A DNA stretch of 64,000 nucleotides from positions 358,629-422,628 of the forward strand of contig NZ_JAASQI010000004.1 of assembly GCF_011762225.1 (NCBI RefSeq), written 5' to 3'. The notes below the pieces were generated by a model. It did no database searches and had not been told where the DNA came from. It saw nothing but the letters and a program-made list of their open reading frames with translations. Every line of letters begins with the position of its first letter. Position 1 is the stretch's first letter. This document shows, one piece after another, positions 55,328-64,000 of the stretch. Made by a program: the position numbers and the translations under genes. Source of the DNA: Pseudochelatococcus lubricantis. Lineage in GTDB: Bacteria > Pseudomonadota > Alphaproteobacteria > Rhizobiales > Beijerinckiaceae.

Positions 55328-56749
55328 TCACCACAGCCCGGTGGTCGTCGCGTCCGCCGCCGGGCGAACGGCCGGTGCATCCGCGACAGGCGACGCGGGG
55401 GTCGGCGTCGCAGCGGTCACAATCGCGTCCGCAGCCGGCACATTTGCCTCGACCGCCGTGCTCGCGGACTCGCTGGAACCGAGGCCCGAGAACGACATCA
55501 TGCGGTTGAACAAGGACGGCTTTCCGGTAACGGCCGGTGCGGGCTCGCCCGGCGCCGTTGCCGCGGCGACCAAAACGGCGCCCGGGCGCGGCGTGGGCAG
55601 CGGCACCGACTGCGCCGCGGCGGGCTGTGCTGCAGCTGCCATCTGCGTCGCCGGCGCGGTAACCTTGGGGGCGGTTGCTTCGCGCGGCGCGCTCTCGGCC
55701 GGCGCGGCAGCCGCGACCTGCGTGGCTGGCGCGCCGCCGTCGTTCAGGACGATCTCCTGCGGGCCGGCGGCAAGGGCGTCAGGCCGGCTGACGAGCGTGG
55801 GATCGTAGCCAGGTGTGCGGCGGGAGAACGCGAGCAGGCCGGCTTCGGGATGGCGACCGCCCCGGAACACCGCGTGTTGCCCGCCATCCTGATAGACAAG
55901 ACGGACTGCAGGCGTGCCCTTGGACAGCAGGTCGGCTATCTTGGCGTCGTCCGCCTGCTGCTTGGCAGCGACCGCCTGCTTGATGCCGCTGTCGATGTCA
56001 AGCGTCGGGCAGGCGCCGGCGGCGCTGAACTTGCTGCTGTTGCGGGCGTTGAAAACGTAGCGCTTGCCACAGACCGAAACGTCGGGTTCGAGACCGGTAG
56101 TCTCGAAATTGTCCGAACCTTCCTTCAGGTTGCGCCAGAAAGCGATATTGGGGTCGAGCCGGTGCTTGGCCATATTCTCCGGCGTCATGCGGAACGGATA
56201 TGCCTGCACCTGGAACTTGCGCTGGCCGCCGTTGAAGGCCTCGCGCCCGATGGCGTAGATCTCGGCGATCTGCTCGTCGGTCATCGAATAGCAGCCGGCG
56301 GAAGAGCAGGCGCCGTGCACCATCAGATAGCGGCCGGTGCGACCGTTGGCGCGGTCGAAGGCGTTGGGATAGCCCATGTCGAAGGAAAGATAATAGGACG
56401 AGTTCGGGTTCATCAGCGCGGGGGTGATGCTGTAGAACCCTTCCGGCGCCTGCCGGTCGCCTTCCTTCTTCTTCGGCCCGAGCTGGCCGGACCAGCGGCA
56501 GATCGGGTAGGTCTTGAGCAGGGCGAAGCGGCCGTCGCGCCCCTTCTTCCAGACCTCAAGCTCGGCTTCCTTCTTGAAGATGCGGACAAGGATGGGCGAT
56601 GACTGCTCCATCCCCTTCTCGCGCATCAGCGATACCGTCTCGGTGGGGATGGGCGCGCGGGCCTTGGTATTGCTGGCATATTTAGCGCTTTCCTGACACC
56701 CGGCCAGCGCCATGCCGACACCAACGAACAAGACAAGCCGCTTCAACAT
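55328..56749 (-). CDS. YafK-like L,D-transpeptidase lipoprotein with Ala/Pro tail
   Basis: 473 residues. Lipoprotein signal (VGVGMALAGC, Cys 18). L,D-transpeptidase catalytic domain at about 50-190 (ILVRIFKKEAELEVWKKGRD, YLMVHGACSSAGCYSMTD, with nucleophile Cys in the SAGC turn). Residues beyond about 290 are low-complexity Ala/Pro. Family knowledge: YafK (DpaA) enzymes release Braun-type lipoprotein from peptidoglycan. Second Ldt-like gene in the window. Confidence 0.9.
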   Translation of the reverse strand: MLKRLVLFVGVGMALAGCQESAKYASNTKARAPIPTETVSLMREKGMEQSSPILVRIFKKEAELEVWKKGRDGRFALLKTYPICRWSGQLGPKKKEGDRQAPEGFYSITPALMNPNSSYYLSFDMGYPNAFDRANGRTGRYLMVHGACSSAGCYSMTDEQIAEIYAIGREAFNGGQRKFQVQAYPFRMTPENMAKHRLDPNIAFWRNLKEGSDNFETTGLEPDVSVCGKRYVFNARNSSKFSAAGACPTLDIDSGIKQAVAAKQQADDAKIADLLSKGTPAVRLVYQDGGQHAVFRGGRHPEAGLLAFSRRTPGYDPTLVSRPDALAAGPQEIVLNDGGAPATQVAAAAPAESAPREATAPKVTAPATQMAAAAQPAAAQSVPLPTPRPGAVLVAAATAPGEPAPAVTGKPSLFNRMMSFSGLGSSESASTAVEANVPAADAIVTAATPTPASPVADAPAVRPAADATTTGLW

Positions 56750-56958
56750 TCAGACACCTAACCTTTACGCTGATGCAGGAATGCACCCGATCGGAGGACT
56801 CTAGCCGTCCATCCTTACCGAAACATTACCGCTGCAGCCGACCGCACGACCGGGACGAATCGCCCGCGCCCACGCCGCCGCGATGACCGGCCAGACGCCT
56901 GTTCGGGCATCTTGCCGGATTTTCGCGTCCGCGTCGACCCCGCCCGGCGGCGAAGCCG

Positions 56959-57810
56959 TCAGAACAGCCGGTTGCTGCGGCTGAGACGCGCCACGCCGTC
57001 GCGTGCAACCTTGTTGTCCTGCGAGATGCTCTGTGCCCGTTGATAGGATTCGAGCGCGTCGCGCGTGTTGCCCTGCCGTTCGAGCGCCAGGCCGCGCGCC
57101 GCCCATGCGTCGGCATTGTTGTTGTTGACGTTCAGCGAGGCGTTGAAATCCTCGACCGCCTTGTCGTAACGCCCGACCTCGATCAGGCTCTGCCCGCGCG
57201 CCGTATAGGGCGCCGCCACGAAGGGATCGCGGTCTATGGCCGCGTCGAAATCGCGGATCGCGTTCTGATGCTGGCCAAGGCGCTGATAGACGAGGCCGCG
57301 CGCATGAAAGGCCTCGGCAGCCTCAGGATTGATGGCGATGGCACGCGACAGGTCCGCGAGCGCCTGATTTGTATCGCCTTTCGTCCGCAGCAGATTTGCG
57401 CGGCCGATATAGGCCGGGGAGTAATTGGCATCGGCGGTGATGGCTTGCGTGAAATCGCCCATCGCGGCATCGTCCTTGCCCGTCTGCCGGTACGCGAGCG
57501 CCCGGTTGGTATAGGCAGCGGCGTAACGGGGATCGAGAGTGACAGCCTGCGTGAAATCGCGCACCGCGTCGCCGTACTGCCCCTGTCGCGCATAGGCCGC
57601 GCCGCGCGTGTTGTAGGCGACGGGATCGCGCGGATTGGCGCTGATGACGCCGGACAGCGAGCTGATATTGACACGCGCGTCAGGATTGGTCTTGTCGACC
57701 ACTGCGACATTTTGTGTCGGCGCGAAATTGCCCACCGTTCCGCAAGCACCCAGCAAGGCCGTGATGCCCAATACCAGAGCGACCGGCGCTCCCCGCGAGG
57801 CGGAGAACAT
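56959..57810 (-). CDS. TPR-repeat lipoprotein
   Basis: 283 residues from ATG 57810 (AAGG 6 nt upstream; two longer starts at 57879 and 57900 lack this). Lipobox ITALLGACG gives a lipidated Cys near 21, followed by about six tetratricopeptide repeats (RDPVAYNTRGAAYARQGQYG and similar, about 60-270). Outer-membrane scaffold or NlpI-like adaptor for cell-wall enzymes is plausible. Lies between the YafK-like gene and rpsU on the same strand. Confidence 0.9.
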   Translation of the reverse strand: MFSASRGAPVALVLGITALLGACGTVGNFAPTQNVAVVDKTNPDARVNISSLSGVISANPRDPVAYNTRGAAYARQGQYGDAVRDFTQAVTLDPRYAAAYTNRALAYRQTGKDDAAMGDFTQAITADANYSPAYIGRANLLRTKGDTNQALADLSRAIAINPEAAEAFHARGLVYQRLGQHQNAIRDFDAAIDRDPFVAAPYTARGQSLIEVGRYDKAVEDFNASLNVNNNNADAWAARGLALERQGNTRDALESYQRAQSISQDNKVARDGVARLSRSNRLF

Positions 57811-58069
57811 GCCAGCCTTGTTGAATTCATCGAACGCGAATCGGTCAGTCACGGCCCACGCCCATTCTGCGACGTTCATCCTGCTGCATGTGCAGCGCAA
57901 TCGACGCCTGTCACCACCACGTCGGCATCAATATGTGCCGGCAGACGAATGCCTATCAAACAGAACGCAAAACACCCGAAACGTAAGGGACGACGTGCGT
58001 AGCATACCGTTTCGGCAAAAGTCCGCGGCCAGCCTCGCGGCCGGCGGCGGGCCTGATCAGCAGCGGACT

Positions 58070-58306
58070 TCAGCGCGGCGAAACCGTGCGGGGCTTGGAG
58101 GGCAACAGGCCTTCGCGCTGCAGACGCTTGCGCTGCAGCTTGCGTGCGCGACGCACTGCCTCCGCCTTCTCGCGGGCCTTCTTTTCGGAAGGCTTTTCAT
58201 AATGACCGCGAAGCTTCATCTCGCGGAAGATGCCTTCACGCTGCATCTTCTTCTTGAGAGCCCGAAGTGCCTGATCGACATTGTTATCGCGAACGAGAAC
58301 CTGCAC
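58070..58306 (-). CDS. rpsU: 30S ribosomal protein S21
   Basis: 78 residues from GTG 58306; AGGAA lies 8 nt upstream and the family N-terminus [20 protein letters not shown] begins there (GTG read as Met). Basic C-terminus [20 protein letters not shown]. Length is typical for alphaproteobacterial S21. Downstream neighbour of purEK, as in other Rhizobiales. A longer ATG frame to 58426 has no support. Confidence 0.95.
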   Translation of the reverse strand: MQVLVRDNNVDQALRALKKKMQREGIFREMKLRGHYEKPSEKKAREKAEAVRRARKLQRKRLQREGLLPSKPRTVSPR

Positions 58307-58472
58307 GCTTTGTCTTCCTGTAGTCTTGAAGGATGAAAAGGGCACAAGGCCCCCTGGCGCGACAAACGCGCCGCTAACCGATCCTTGCCGATAGCAGATC
58401 GGGTCGGCCTTGTCCACAACAAGCATGGCGCCTCTGCCATCGGCGGCAACGCGCGTTTTCCGGTCCGGCGCG

Positions 58473-59549
58473 TCAGGCTACACGGGTCACGTGACCCATC
58501 TTGCGGCCCGGCCGCGCCTCGCGCTTGCCGTAGAGATGCAGATGGGCTCCGGGCTCGGCGGCGATTCGCGCCCATTGATCGACGTCGTCGCCGATGAGAT
58601 TCGTCATGGTCGCCCCCGTTCCCGTGAGCGCGACGGAGCCGAGCGGCCAGCCGCAGATGGCGCGAACATGCTGGGCGAACTGGGACGTGCGCGCGCCCTC
58701 GATCGTCCAGTGGCCGGAATTGTGCACCCGCGGCGCAATTTCGTTGACCAGCACCGATTCGCCGGCCTCGCTGACGACCACGAAGAGCTCCACCGCCAGA
58801 ACGCCCACATAATCGAGCGCCGCCGCGATGCGCCACGCTGCATCCAGCGCCTGCTCCCGCGCCTGCGGAGAGACGACGGCGGGCACGCTGGTGACATCGA
58901 GAATGTGATGCCGATGCCTGTTCTCGCACAGGTCATAGGCCAGGAAGGTCCCGTCCTGCCCGCGCGCAGCCACCACCGATATCTCGCGCGTGAACGGCAC
59001 GAAGCCCTCAAGAATCGCCGGCGCGTGGCCAAGGCCGGCGAGCGCCGCACCCGGATCGTCGCCTTCGCGGATTATCGCCTGCCCCTTGCCGTCATAGCCG
59101 AAGCGCCGCGTCTTGAGCACGGCGGGCCAGCCAAGTTCGTTCAGCGCCGTCTCGATATCGGCCAGGCTGTCGATGGCCCGGAAGGGCGCTGTGGGGATGC
59201 CGAGCCCGGCGACGAAATTCTTTTCGGCGAGGCGGTCCTGCGTGATGGCGAGCGCCTGCGCGCCCGGCCGCAGCGGCGCCCGCCCGGTGATCAGCCGCGC
59301 CGTCTCGGCCGGAACGTTCTCGAATTCATACGTCACGACATCGACTGCGCCGGCGAAATCCGCCAGCGCCTGCGCGTCGTCATAGGCCGCGCGCGTGTGG
59401 CGGCCCGCAACCTCGAAGGCGGGGCTGCCGTCTTCCGGCGCATAGATATGAATGTGCATGCCGATCTCGGCTGCGGCGAGGGCGATCATCCGCCCGAGCT
59501 GTCCGCCGCCCAGAATGCCGATAGTGGAGCCGGGAGCAAGCATCGTCAT
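58473..59549 (-). CDS. purK: N5-carboxyaminoimidazole ribonucleotide synthase PurK
   Basis: 358 residues, ATP-grasp enzyme. [20 protein letters not shown] at the start, [27 protein letters not shown] and the metal-binding [20 protein letters not shown]. Carboxylates AIR with ATP and bicarbonate. 4-bp overlap with purE. Confidence 0.96.
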   Translation of the reverse strand: MTMLAPGSTIGILGGGQLGRMIALAAAEIGMHIHIYAPEDGSPAFEVAGRHTRAAYDDAQALADFAGAVDVVTYEFENVPAETARLITGRAPLRPGAQALAITQDRLAEKNFVAGLGIPTAPFRAIDSLADIETALNELGWPAVLKTRRFGYDGKGQAIIREGDDPGAALAGLGHAPAILEGFVPFTREISVVAARGQDGTFLAYDLCENRHRHHILDVTSVPAVVSPQAREQALDAAWRIAAALDYVGVLAVELFVVVSEAGESVLVNEIAPRVHNSGHWTIEGARTSQFAQHVRAICGWPLGSVALTGTGATMTNLIGDDVDQWARIAAEPGAHLHLYGKREARPGRKMGHVTRVA

Positions 59550-60103
59550 GCCTCGTCAGCGGGAAAATCGGCAACGGAGGCCGTGCGCATCGCCCGCCAA
59601 GCGTCAAGCCGCGCCGCGAGATCCATATCGGACAGGCCGAGGACGGCCGCTGCCAGCAGGGCGGCGTTCACCGCGCCGGCCTTTCCGATGGCCAGCGTGC
59701 CGACGGGAATGCCTGCCGGCATCTGCACGATCGACAGCAGGCTGTCCTTCCCGCCCAGCGCCTTCGTTTCGACTGGTACGCCGAACACAGGCAGGCTGGT
59801 GATCGCCGCCGTCATGCCCGGAAGATGCGCCGCGCCGCCCGCGCCCGCGATGATGACGCGAAACCCGGCCGCCCGAGCCGAACGGGCGAAATCGTAAAGG
59901 CGATCGGGCGTGCGGTGGGCCGAGACGATGCGCGCCTCGTAGACGATGCCGAGCGCGTCGAGCGTTTCGGTCGCGTGGCGCATGGTTGCCCAGTCGGACT
60001 GGCTGCCCATGATAACCGCGACAACCGGCGTAGCGGCAGGAGAAACGGAAGCGACCGTTCCCATATCCGATGCTGCCGTGATGGCGGGCGGTAGATCGCT
60101 CAT
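59546..60103 (-). CDS. purE: N5-CAIR mutase PurE
   Basis: 185 residues. [19 protein letters not shown] with the S-D motif, [13 protein letters not shown] and the catalytic-His region [11 protein letters not shown]. Rearranges N5-CAIR to CAIR. First gene of the purEK operon; about 20 extra N-terminal residues before the family core. Divergent from gluQ. Confidence 0.95.
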   Translation of the reverse strand: MSDLPPAITAASDMGTVASVSPAATPVVAVIMGSQSDWATMRHATETLDALGIVYEARIVSAHRTPDRLYDFARSARAAGFRVIIAGAGGAAHLPGMTAAITSLPVFGVPVETKALGGKDSLLSIVQMPAGIPVGTLAIGKAGAVNAALLAAAVLGLSDMDLAARLDAWRAMRTASVADFPADEA

Positions 60104-60489
60104 GCCGATATGCTCATTAGGTGTTATATCCCCACAACAGTTATCCGGCGGCCGACGCGCCGGTTGCCCCTCTCGCGGCCATGCGGGCGATGGCCGTGGA
60201 AGGGAATCCGGATAAGCCTACCATATCCTCCGCGCAAGCGAATCATCGCGCGAGCGAAAATTCGTATCGCCACCCGCTCGCCGGCCCTTGCGGGCGCCGG
60301 GTTTCGATGAGGATCGGCGTTGAGCGCTTTCATGACAACAGCCGGGTCTCGTGACACACTGTCCGCCATTTCGGGGCAGAACGAAGCCGCGCGTGATTGA
60401 ATTGATGCTCCGCCCTATCATTTGTTCATGCGTGGTCTTCTGCAGCGGGGGTAGCCGCGCCGGGACCGTGCCAGGAAGACAGAATCGCA
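60104..60489. other. 386-bp divergent region between purE and gluQ
   Basis: Promoters for purEK and gluQ expected. No riboswitch, gene or repeat recognised. Several short frames are uninformative. Confidence 0.5.
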
Positions 60490-61419
60490 ATGACAGCCGC
60501 TTCAGGCCGGCACGCGCCTTTCCCCGTCATCCCCTCCTCCGGCGTTTCGCGAACGCCGGTGCTGCGATTCGCGCCGAGCCCGAATGGCTTGTTGCATCGC
60601 GGGCACGGCTATTCCGCCCTGCTCAACCAGTATCTCGCCCACGCATGGGGCGGGCGCTTGCTGCTGCGGATCGAGGATATCGATGTCGCACGCTGCCCGG
60701 ACGAGTTCGTCGAAGCCGCGATCGCCGATCTGCGCTGGCTGGGGCTTCGCTGGAACGGCGAGGTGCGGCGGCAATCGCGCCACTTCGCCGACTATGCCGA
60801 AGCGGCGGAAAAGCTGCGCGCACGGGGGCTGGCCTATCCCTGCTATGCCTCGCGCACCGAAATCGCGGCGGCGGCCGGCGGCGCGCGAGATCCGGATGGC
60901 GCGCCGCTGCGCTGGCGCGACAATCCGGTACTCGCGAAAGACGAGGAGAGCCGCCGCCGGCAATCGGGCGAGCCGTTCTCCCTGCGTCTCGACATGCGCC
61001 GCGCACTCGCCGCCTTGGATGCGGAAAATCTCGTCTTTCCCGCGCTTCCTGAGACGGGCGACATCGCGTGGCAAATGGCGGATCCTGCGCGTTGGGGCGA
61101 CGTCGTTCTCATCCGCAAGGATGTGCCCGCGAGCTACCATCTCGCGGTGGTCGTCGACGACGCGCTGCAAGGAATCACCCACGTGATTCGCGGGCGCGAT
61201 CTCGAAGCGGCGACCGATATCCATCGCCTGCTGCAGGAACTGCTCGGCCTGCCGGTTCCCGTCTATCATCACCATGCGCTTATTCGGGATGAGACGGGCG
61301 ACAAGCTCGCGAAGTCCCGCGATTCGCTGCCTCTGCGGGCGCTACGCGAATCGGGCGTGACAGCGGAGACCATCCGCGCGGAACTCGGCTTCGGCGGAGT
61401 TTTCTCCGGCGCGCCCTGA
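60490..61419 (+). CDS. gluQ: glutamyl-Q tRNA(Asp) synthetase
   Basis: 309 residues, a truncated glutamyl-tRNA synthetase without an anticodon-binding domain. RFAPSPNGLLHRGHGYSALL (HIGH-like), LLLRIEDIDVARC, HVIRGRDLEAATDIH, and KLAKSRD (KMSKS-like). Attaches glutamate to queuosine of tRNA(Asp). Length normal for the alphaproteobacterial form. Confidence 0.93.
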   Translation: MTAASGRHAPFPVIPSSGVSRTPVLRFAPSPNGLLHRGHGYSALLNQYLAHAWGGRLLLRIEDIDVARCPDEFVEAAIADLRWLGLRWNGEVRRQSRHFADYAEAAEKLRARGLAYPCYASRTEIAAAAGGARDPDGAPLRWRDNPVLAKDEESRRRQSGEPFSLRLDMRRALAALDAENLVFPALPETGDIAWQMADPARWGDVVLIRKDVPASYHLAVVVDDALQGITHVIRGRDLEAATDIHRLLQELLGLPVPVYHHHALIRDETGDKLAKSRDSLPLRALRESGVTAETIRAELGFGGVFSGAP

Positions 61420-61434
61420 AGCTGGCGGCTGTTA

Positions 61435-61534
61435 AAGCGCTTCCCATCAGATGGAATCGATCTGATCGATCAGAATTCGCCAAACTAAGGAACCTGGAAT
61501 CTGTCCTGTTTTAATGTAAACAGGACAGATTCTA
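61435..61534 (+). repeat. dispersed palindromic element, copy 3
   Basis: Begins AAAGCGCTTCCCATCAGATG and ends with a perfect 15-bp hairpin: arms 61497-61511 (GAATCTGTCCTGTTT) and 61518-61532, loop TAATGT. Its reverse complement aligns with copy 2 over about 100 bp. Its right end supplies the TAG stop of the M23 peptidase gene. It lies between convergent gluQ and the M23 gene and may terminate both. Confidence 0.85.
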
Positions 61535-63583
61535 GGGCGTGGCGACAGTCTGAATAGAGGTCTGCGCCCGGGCGAGCAGCTCCTCGGCCTGTTCCCGCTG
61601 GCGCGAGAACTCCGCCAGTTCCGAGCCGCTGAGTTCGTTGCTGCGCGGCAGCTTGATCTTCATCGGGTCGACGAAACGGCCGTTGACCATCACCTCGTAA
61701 TGCAGGTGAGGGCCGGTGGAGAGGCCGGTGTTGCCGAGATAGCCGATCACCTGCCCCTGCCGCACGCGCAGGCCGGGCTGGATGCCGCGCGCGAAATTCG
61801 ACTGGTGCGAATAGGTGGAGACGTAGCCGTTCGCGTGCTGGATTTCCGTTCGCCGCCCGTAGCCCGACGACCACCCCGCCTTGAGAACCATGCCGTCGCC
61901 CGCGGCGAGGATCGGCGTGCCGATCCTGTCGGCCCAGTCCACACCCGTGTGCATCTTGGCGTAGTTCGTGATGGGATGATATCGCATGCCGAAGCCGGAC
62001 GTCAGCCGCCCTTCGGCGATGGGCTTGCGGATCAGGAATTTCTGCAGCGAACGTCCCTCGGGATCGTAGAACGCCGTCTCGCTGCCGGGCGACTGGAAAC
62101 GGAAGAGGCGCCTCTTTTCCCCTTCCACGGTCAGCGCCGCATACAGCAGTTCGGGTTCGTCGCCGTCCTCGGCTGTCGTATAGAGCAACTCCACCGATTC
62201 GCCTGTTCCGACACGGCGCTGGAAATCGACGTCGGAGGCGAAGAGCGGAACGATCTCCCGCACCAGATCGGCCGGCACTTCATAGCGCGCGGCAGTCTCA
62301 TGCAGGCTTTCGTAGAGCGGCGCACCCGGCCCTTCCACACGCTCGATCCGCGAATCGTCGTGGCTGTGGTTTCCAGCGGCCGCCATCTCATCCTGCGGCA
62401 GGGAGACAGGCACATAACGGCCGTCGTCCGTCAGCGCCGCGATGGCGCGAATCGTCCCTTCGTCCCACAGCGTGACGCGCCCGATGGCCGACGAATCGCT
62501 ATCGGAACCGTTCGCCGAGACGTCGAGCGCCGGCAGGATGGCGAGGCTCTGCCCTTCGCGGAGCCTGTCGCGCTCCTTGAGTTCGAGCGCGGCCAGAATG
62601 GCGCGGGCGGTCTCGGCTTGCGCACCCTGGCCGAGGATCACTTTCAGCACGGTGTCGCCCGGGCGGCCGGCGATTCGCTCCTCGCCGTGGCGTTCTCCGA
62701 GCGGCGACATGAGCGCCGGCGCTTGCTTGGGCAGCAGGGTGACGTTTTCCGGAATGACGCGGACATCGATATCACTGAAAGGCGCGTCAACCAGCGTCGC
62801 GTAGGCCATTGGCGCGGGTCCGACGGGCGCCTGGCGAAGGGAGTGGAACAGCATCAGGCGGGCTGCATCCGGCTGGGAAGCGTTGCCGCCAATGCTGCGC
62901 GTCAGCCTCTCCTCGGCGACGATCTGCGCCAGCGCCTCCTCGGCATCGAGGGCGGATGAGGTGGGCGTGAAGGCGATTCCCGCAAGCGGGCGCTTGATGA
63001 CGGAGACGTCGACATCGGCGGCGTCCGGCGCGATGTCCCGGCCCGCTGCGGGGCCGTTATTGCTGTCGGCGAAGAGGTTGAGCGGGTTGAACGGCGGAAT
63101 CGACCGCGCATAGGTGCCGGCGGTCAGCGACAACGGGGCGCTGATTCGCACGAAATCGCGCGTCTTGATGACCTCCCGATCGCCGACCCGCACCGTCATC
63201 GGCGCCTTGAACGCGAGGCGGGCGGAACTGCCGGTCATTTCCTTCCGGACCAGCCGGTCGGTCTTGCGCACGGTGGACTGCGATTCGCTGCCCGGGCTGC
63301 TTACGTCGGCCCGCTGCGGCCGGGCCACATACGCGATCTCCCCCTGCAGTGCGATGATGATCGCCCCGCCGATCAGCGCGCCGCCGCTCAAAGCCGTGAG
63401 AACGCTGCCCACGAGCCAGCGCAGACTGACGCGCCGCCTGTTCCGGTTGATGATGGCGATGCCGCTAGGATCGAGCGGCGGAACGTTATCGACGCTGGCG
63501 GACTCGAATCGCCGGTGAGCCAGTGTCGTCGGCTGCCGCAGCGCGGCATCGACCCGAAATGCAACCGGCGTTCTTTGAAGCAT
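61532..63583 (-). CDS. M23-family murein endopeptidase
   Basis: 683 residues from ATG 63583. Membrane anchor near residues 53-75 (ALSGGALIGGAIIIALQG), a long middle region with LysM-like segments (VLKVILGQGAQAETARAIL and HLH-spaced repeats), and a C-terminal M23 domain (about 540-660) with zinc motifs HTGVDWADRIGTP and HLHYEVMVNG. Cleaves peptide crosslinks in peptidoglycan. Longer starts up to 63823 are possible but show no conserved sequence. The stop is in the palindromic element. Confidence 0.92.
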   Translation of the reverse strand: MLQRTPVAFRVDAALRQPTTLAHRRFESASVDNVPPLDPSGIAIINRNRRRVSLRWLVGSVLTALSGGALIGGAIIIALQGEIAYVARPQRADVSSPGSESQSTVRKTDRLVRKEMTGSSARLAFKAPMTVRVGDREVIKTRDFVRISAPLSLTAGTYARSIPPFNPLNLFADSNNGPAAGRDIAPDAADVDVSVIKRPLAGIAFTPTSSALDAEEALAQIVAEERLTRSIGGNASQPDAARLMLFHSLRQAPVGPAPMAYATLVDAPFSDIDVRVIPENVTLLPKQAPALMSPLGERHGEERIAGRPGDTVLKVILGQGAQAETARAILAALELKERDRLREGQSLAILPALDVSANGSDSDSSAIGRVTLWDEGTIRAIAALTDDGRYVPVSLPQDEMAAAGNHSHDDSRIERVEGPGAPLYESLHETAARYEVPADLVREIVPLFASDVDFQRRVGTGESVELLYTTAEDGDEPELLYAALTVEGEKRRLFRFQSPGSETAFYDPEGRSLQKFLIRKPIAEGRLTSGFGMRYHPITNYAKMHTGVDWADRIGTPILAAGDGMVLKAGWSSGYGRRTEIQHANGYVSTYSHQSNFARGIQPGLRVRQGQVIGYLGNTGLSTGPHLHYEVMVNGRFVDPMKIKLPRSNELSGSELAEFSRQREQAEELLARAQTSIQTVATP

Positions 63584-64000
63584 CAGAGCGTCCCGTCCTC
63601 GCCAATCATGCGTGCGCCCGTCCCAACCAGCGTTCGCGTGAAGATATATAGCGCCTCGCTCCATGTCGAGGTGCCGCTCTTTCCTCATTCGTCCGCGTAG
63701 CTGTCGGACGTTGCGCGACTCTCTCATGCGACGCGGCATAGCGGGAGAAGGCTCCCGAACCGGTTTTCCCGCACCATGGCGATGGCCGCCAAACCCAAAG
63801 CCGGCAAGGCTTTTTACCCACAAGGAGGATCGCCAATCGAAGAATTCGTCAAAAAAATTTCACAAGGGCGTTGACAGCGAAGGGCGGCCCGGCATATACA
63901 ACAAACACACCGGCGCTGCGGGCGGTTTGAGAGATTGGTTGCGGCGGCTGGGTTTTATTTTTCTGTGAGCGGAATTGATTGTTTTGCCCGACTTGCGAGG
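63584..64000. other. 417-bp region upstream of the M23 gene, to the window edge
   Basis: Holds the M23 gene promoter (leftward) and the strong rightward promoter at 63871-63900. After about 63915 no gene begins before the edge; the sequence could be a stable-RNA leader. Confidence 0.5.
63871..63900 (+). promoter_or_regulatory. strong rightward sigma-70-type promoter
   Basis: TTGACA at 63871-63876, 18-bp spacer, TATACA at 63895-63900. Just upstream lies an A-rich stretch (GAAGAATTCGTCAAAAAAAT, about 63840-63860) resembling an UP element. The gene it drives is beyond the edge; the features fit an rRNA or tRNA operon promoter. Confidence 0.7.

Noticed and set aside
1..64000. CRISPR arrays, insertion sequences, prophage genes
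   Set aside because: No spaced direct repeats, transposase, integrase or phage structural gene was seen.

Overview
The window is high-GC chromosomal DNA from an alphaproteobacterium, most likely order Hyphomicrobiales (Rhizobiales). The support is gene content and order: gapR/DUF1036/pykA, purE-purK next to rpsU, 6S RNA upstream of fau, and the origin-proximal block parB-parA-rsmG-mnmG-mnmE-rho-hemJ-hemE | PPDK regulator-maf-aroE-coaE-dnaQ-secB-timA-mltA. The genus cannot be fixed from sequence reading alone. I see no insertion sequence, prophage, CRISPR array or tRNA gene.

Left part (1-8.7 kb): a minus-strand V/A-type rotary ATPase operon in the order B-D-I-K-E-DUF2764-A, followed by a two-domain class II PPK2 that runs off the left edge. 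The subunit order is a circular permutation of the E-DUF2764-A-B-D-I-K order known from Chlamydia and other bacteria. 8.9-19.5 kb: pyruvate kinase with DUF1036, GapR, an M15-type (DUF882) peptidase, a YcbB-like L,D-transpeptidase, an unusual NtrC-like regulator lacking GAFTGA and with altered Walker residues, and oligoendopeptidase F. 19.5-33.4 kb: a tonB-FecCD-ATPase iron/heme importer, ferrochelatase, arabinose-5-phosphate isomerase, a PEP-mutase/isocitrate-lyase family enzyme, a DUF533 protein, a tight phosphatase-glycosyltransferase-methyltransferase-ABC exporter cluster, a GNAT enzyme and pyrophosphatase.

Origin region (33.5-51.4 kb): parB, parA, rsmG, mnmG, mnmE, rho, hemJ and hemE all read leftward. 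From 43.3 kb the PPDK regulatory protein, maf, aroE, coaE, dnaQ, timA, mltA, an Smr protein and an HTH regulator read rightward, with secB the one exception. The divergence point (42,793-43,287) carries a DnaA box, a full CtrA site, nine GANTC methylation sites and a parS-like site, so it is a strong oriC candidate of the Caulobacter hemE/RP001 type. Two perfect 16-bp parS sites and two 14/16 sites lie between 36.0 and 46.5 kb.

Right part (51.4-64 kb): MarR regulator, YmdB-like phosphoesterase, 5-formyl-THF cyclo-ligase with an upstream 6S RNA, a class III nucleotide cyclase, a YafK-like L,D-transpeptidase, a TPR lipoprotein, rpsU, purE-purK, glutamyl-Q tRNA(Asp) synthetase and an M23 peptidase. 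At the right edge a strong promoter with an AT-rich upstream element points rightward out of the window, possibly toward a stable-RNA operon.

Recurring non-coding features are a dispersed palindromic element (three clear copies touching or near stop codons and one diverged copy) and CtrA-type TTAA-N7-TTAA sites upstream of envelope and regulatory genes. Cell-wall enzymes are frequent (two L,D-transpeptidases, M15, M23, MltA), and heme/iron genes form a second theme (hemH, hemE, hemJ, importer).
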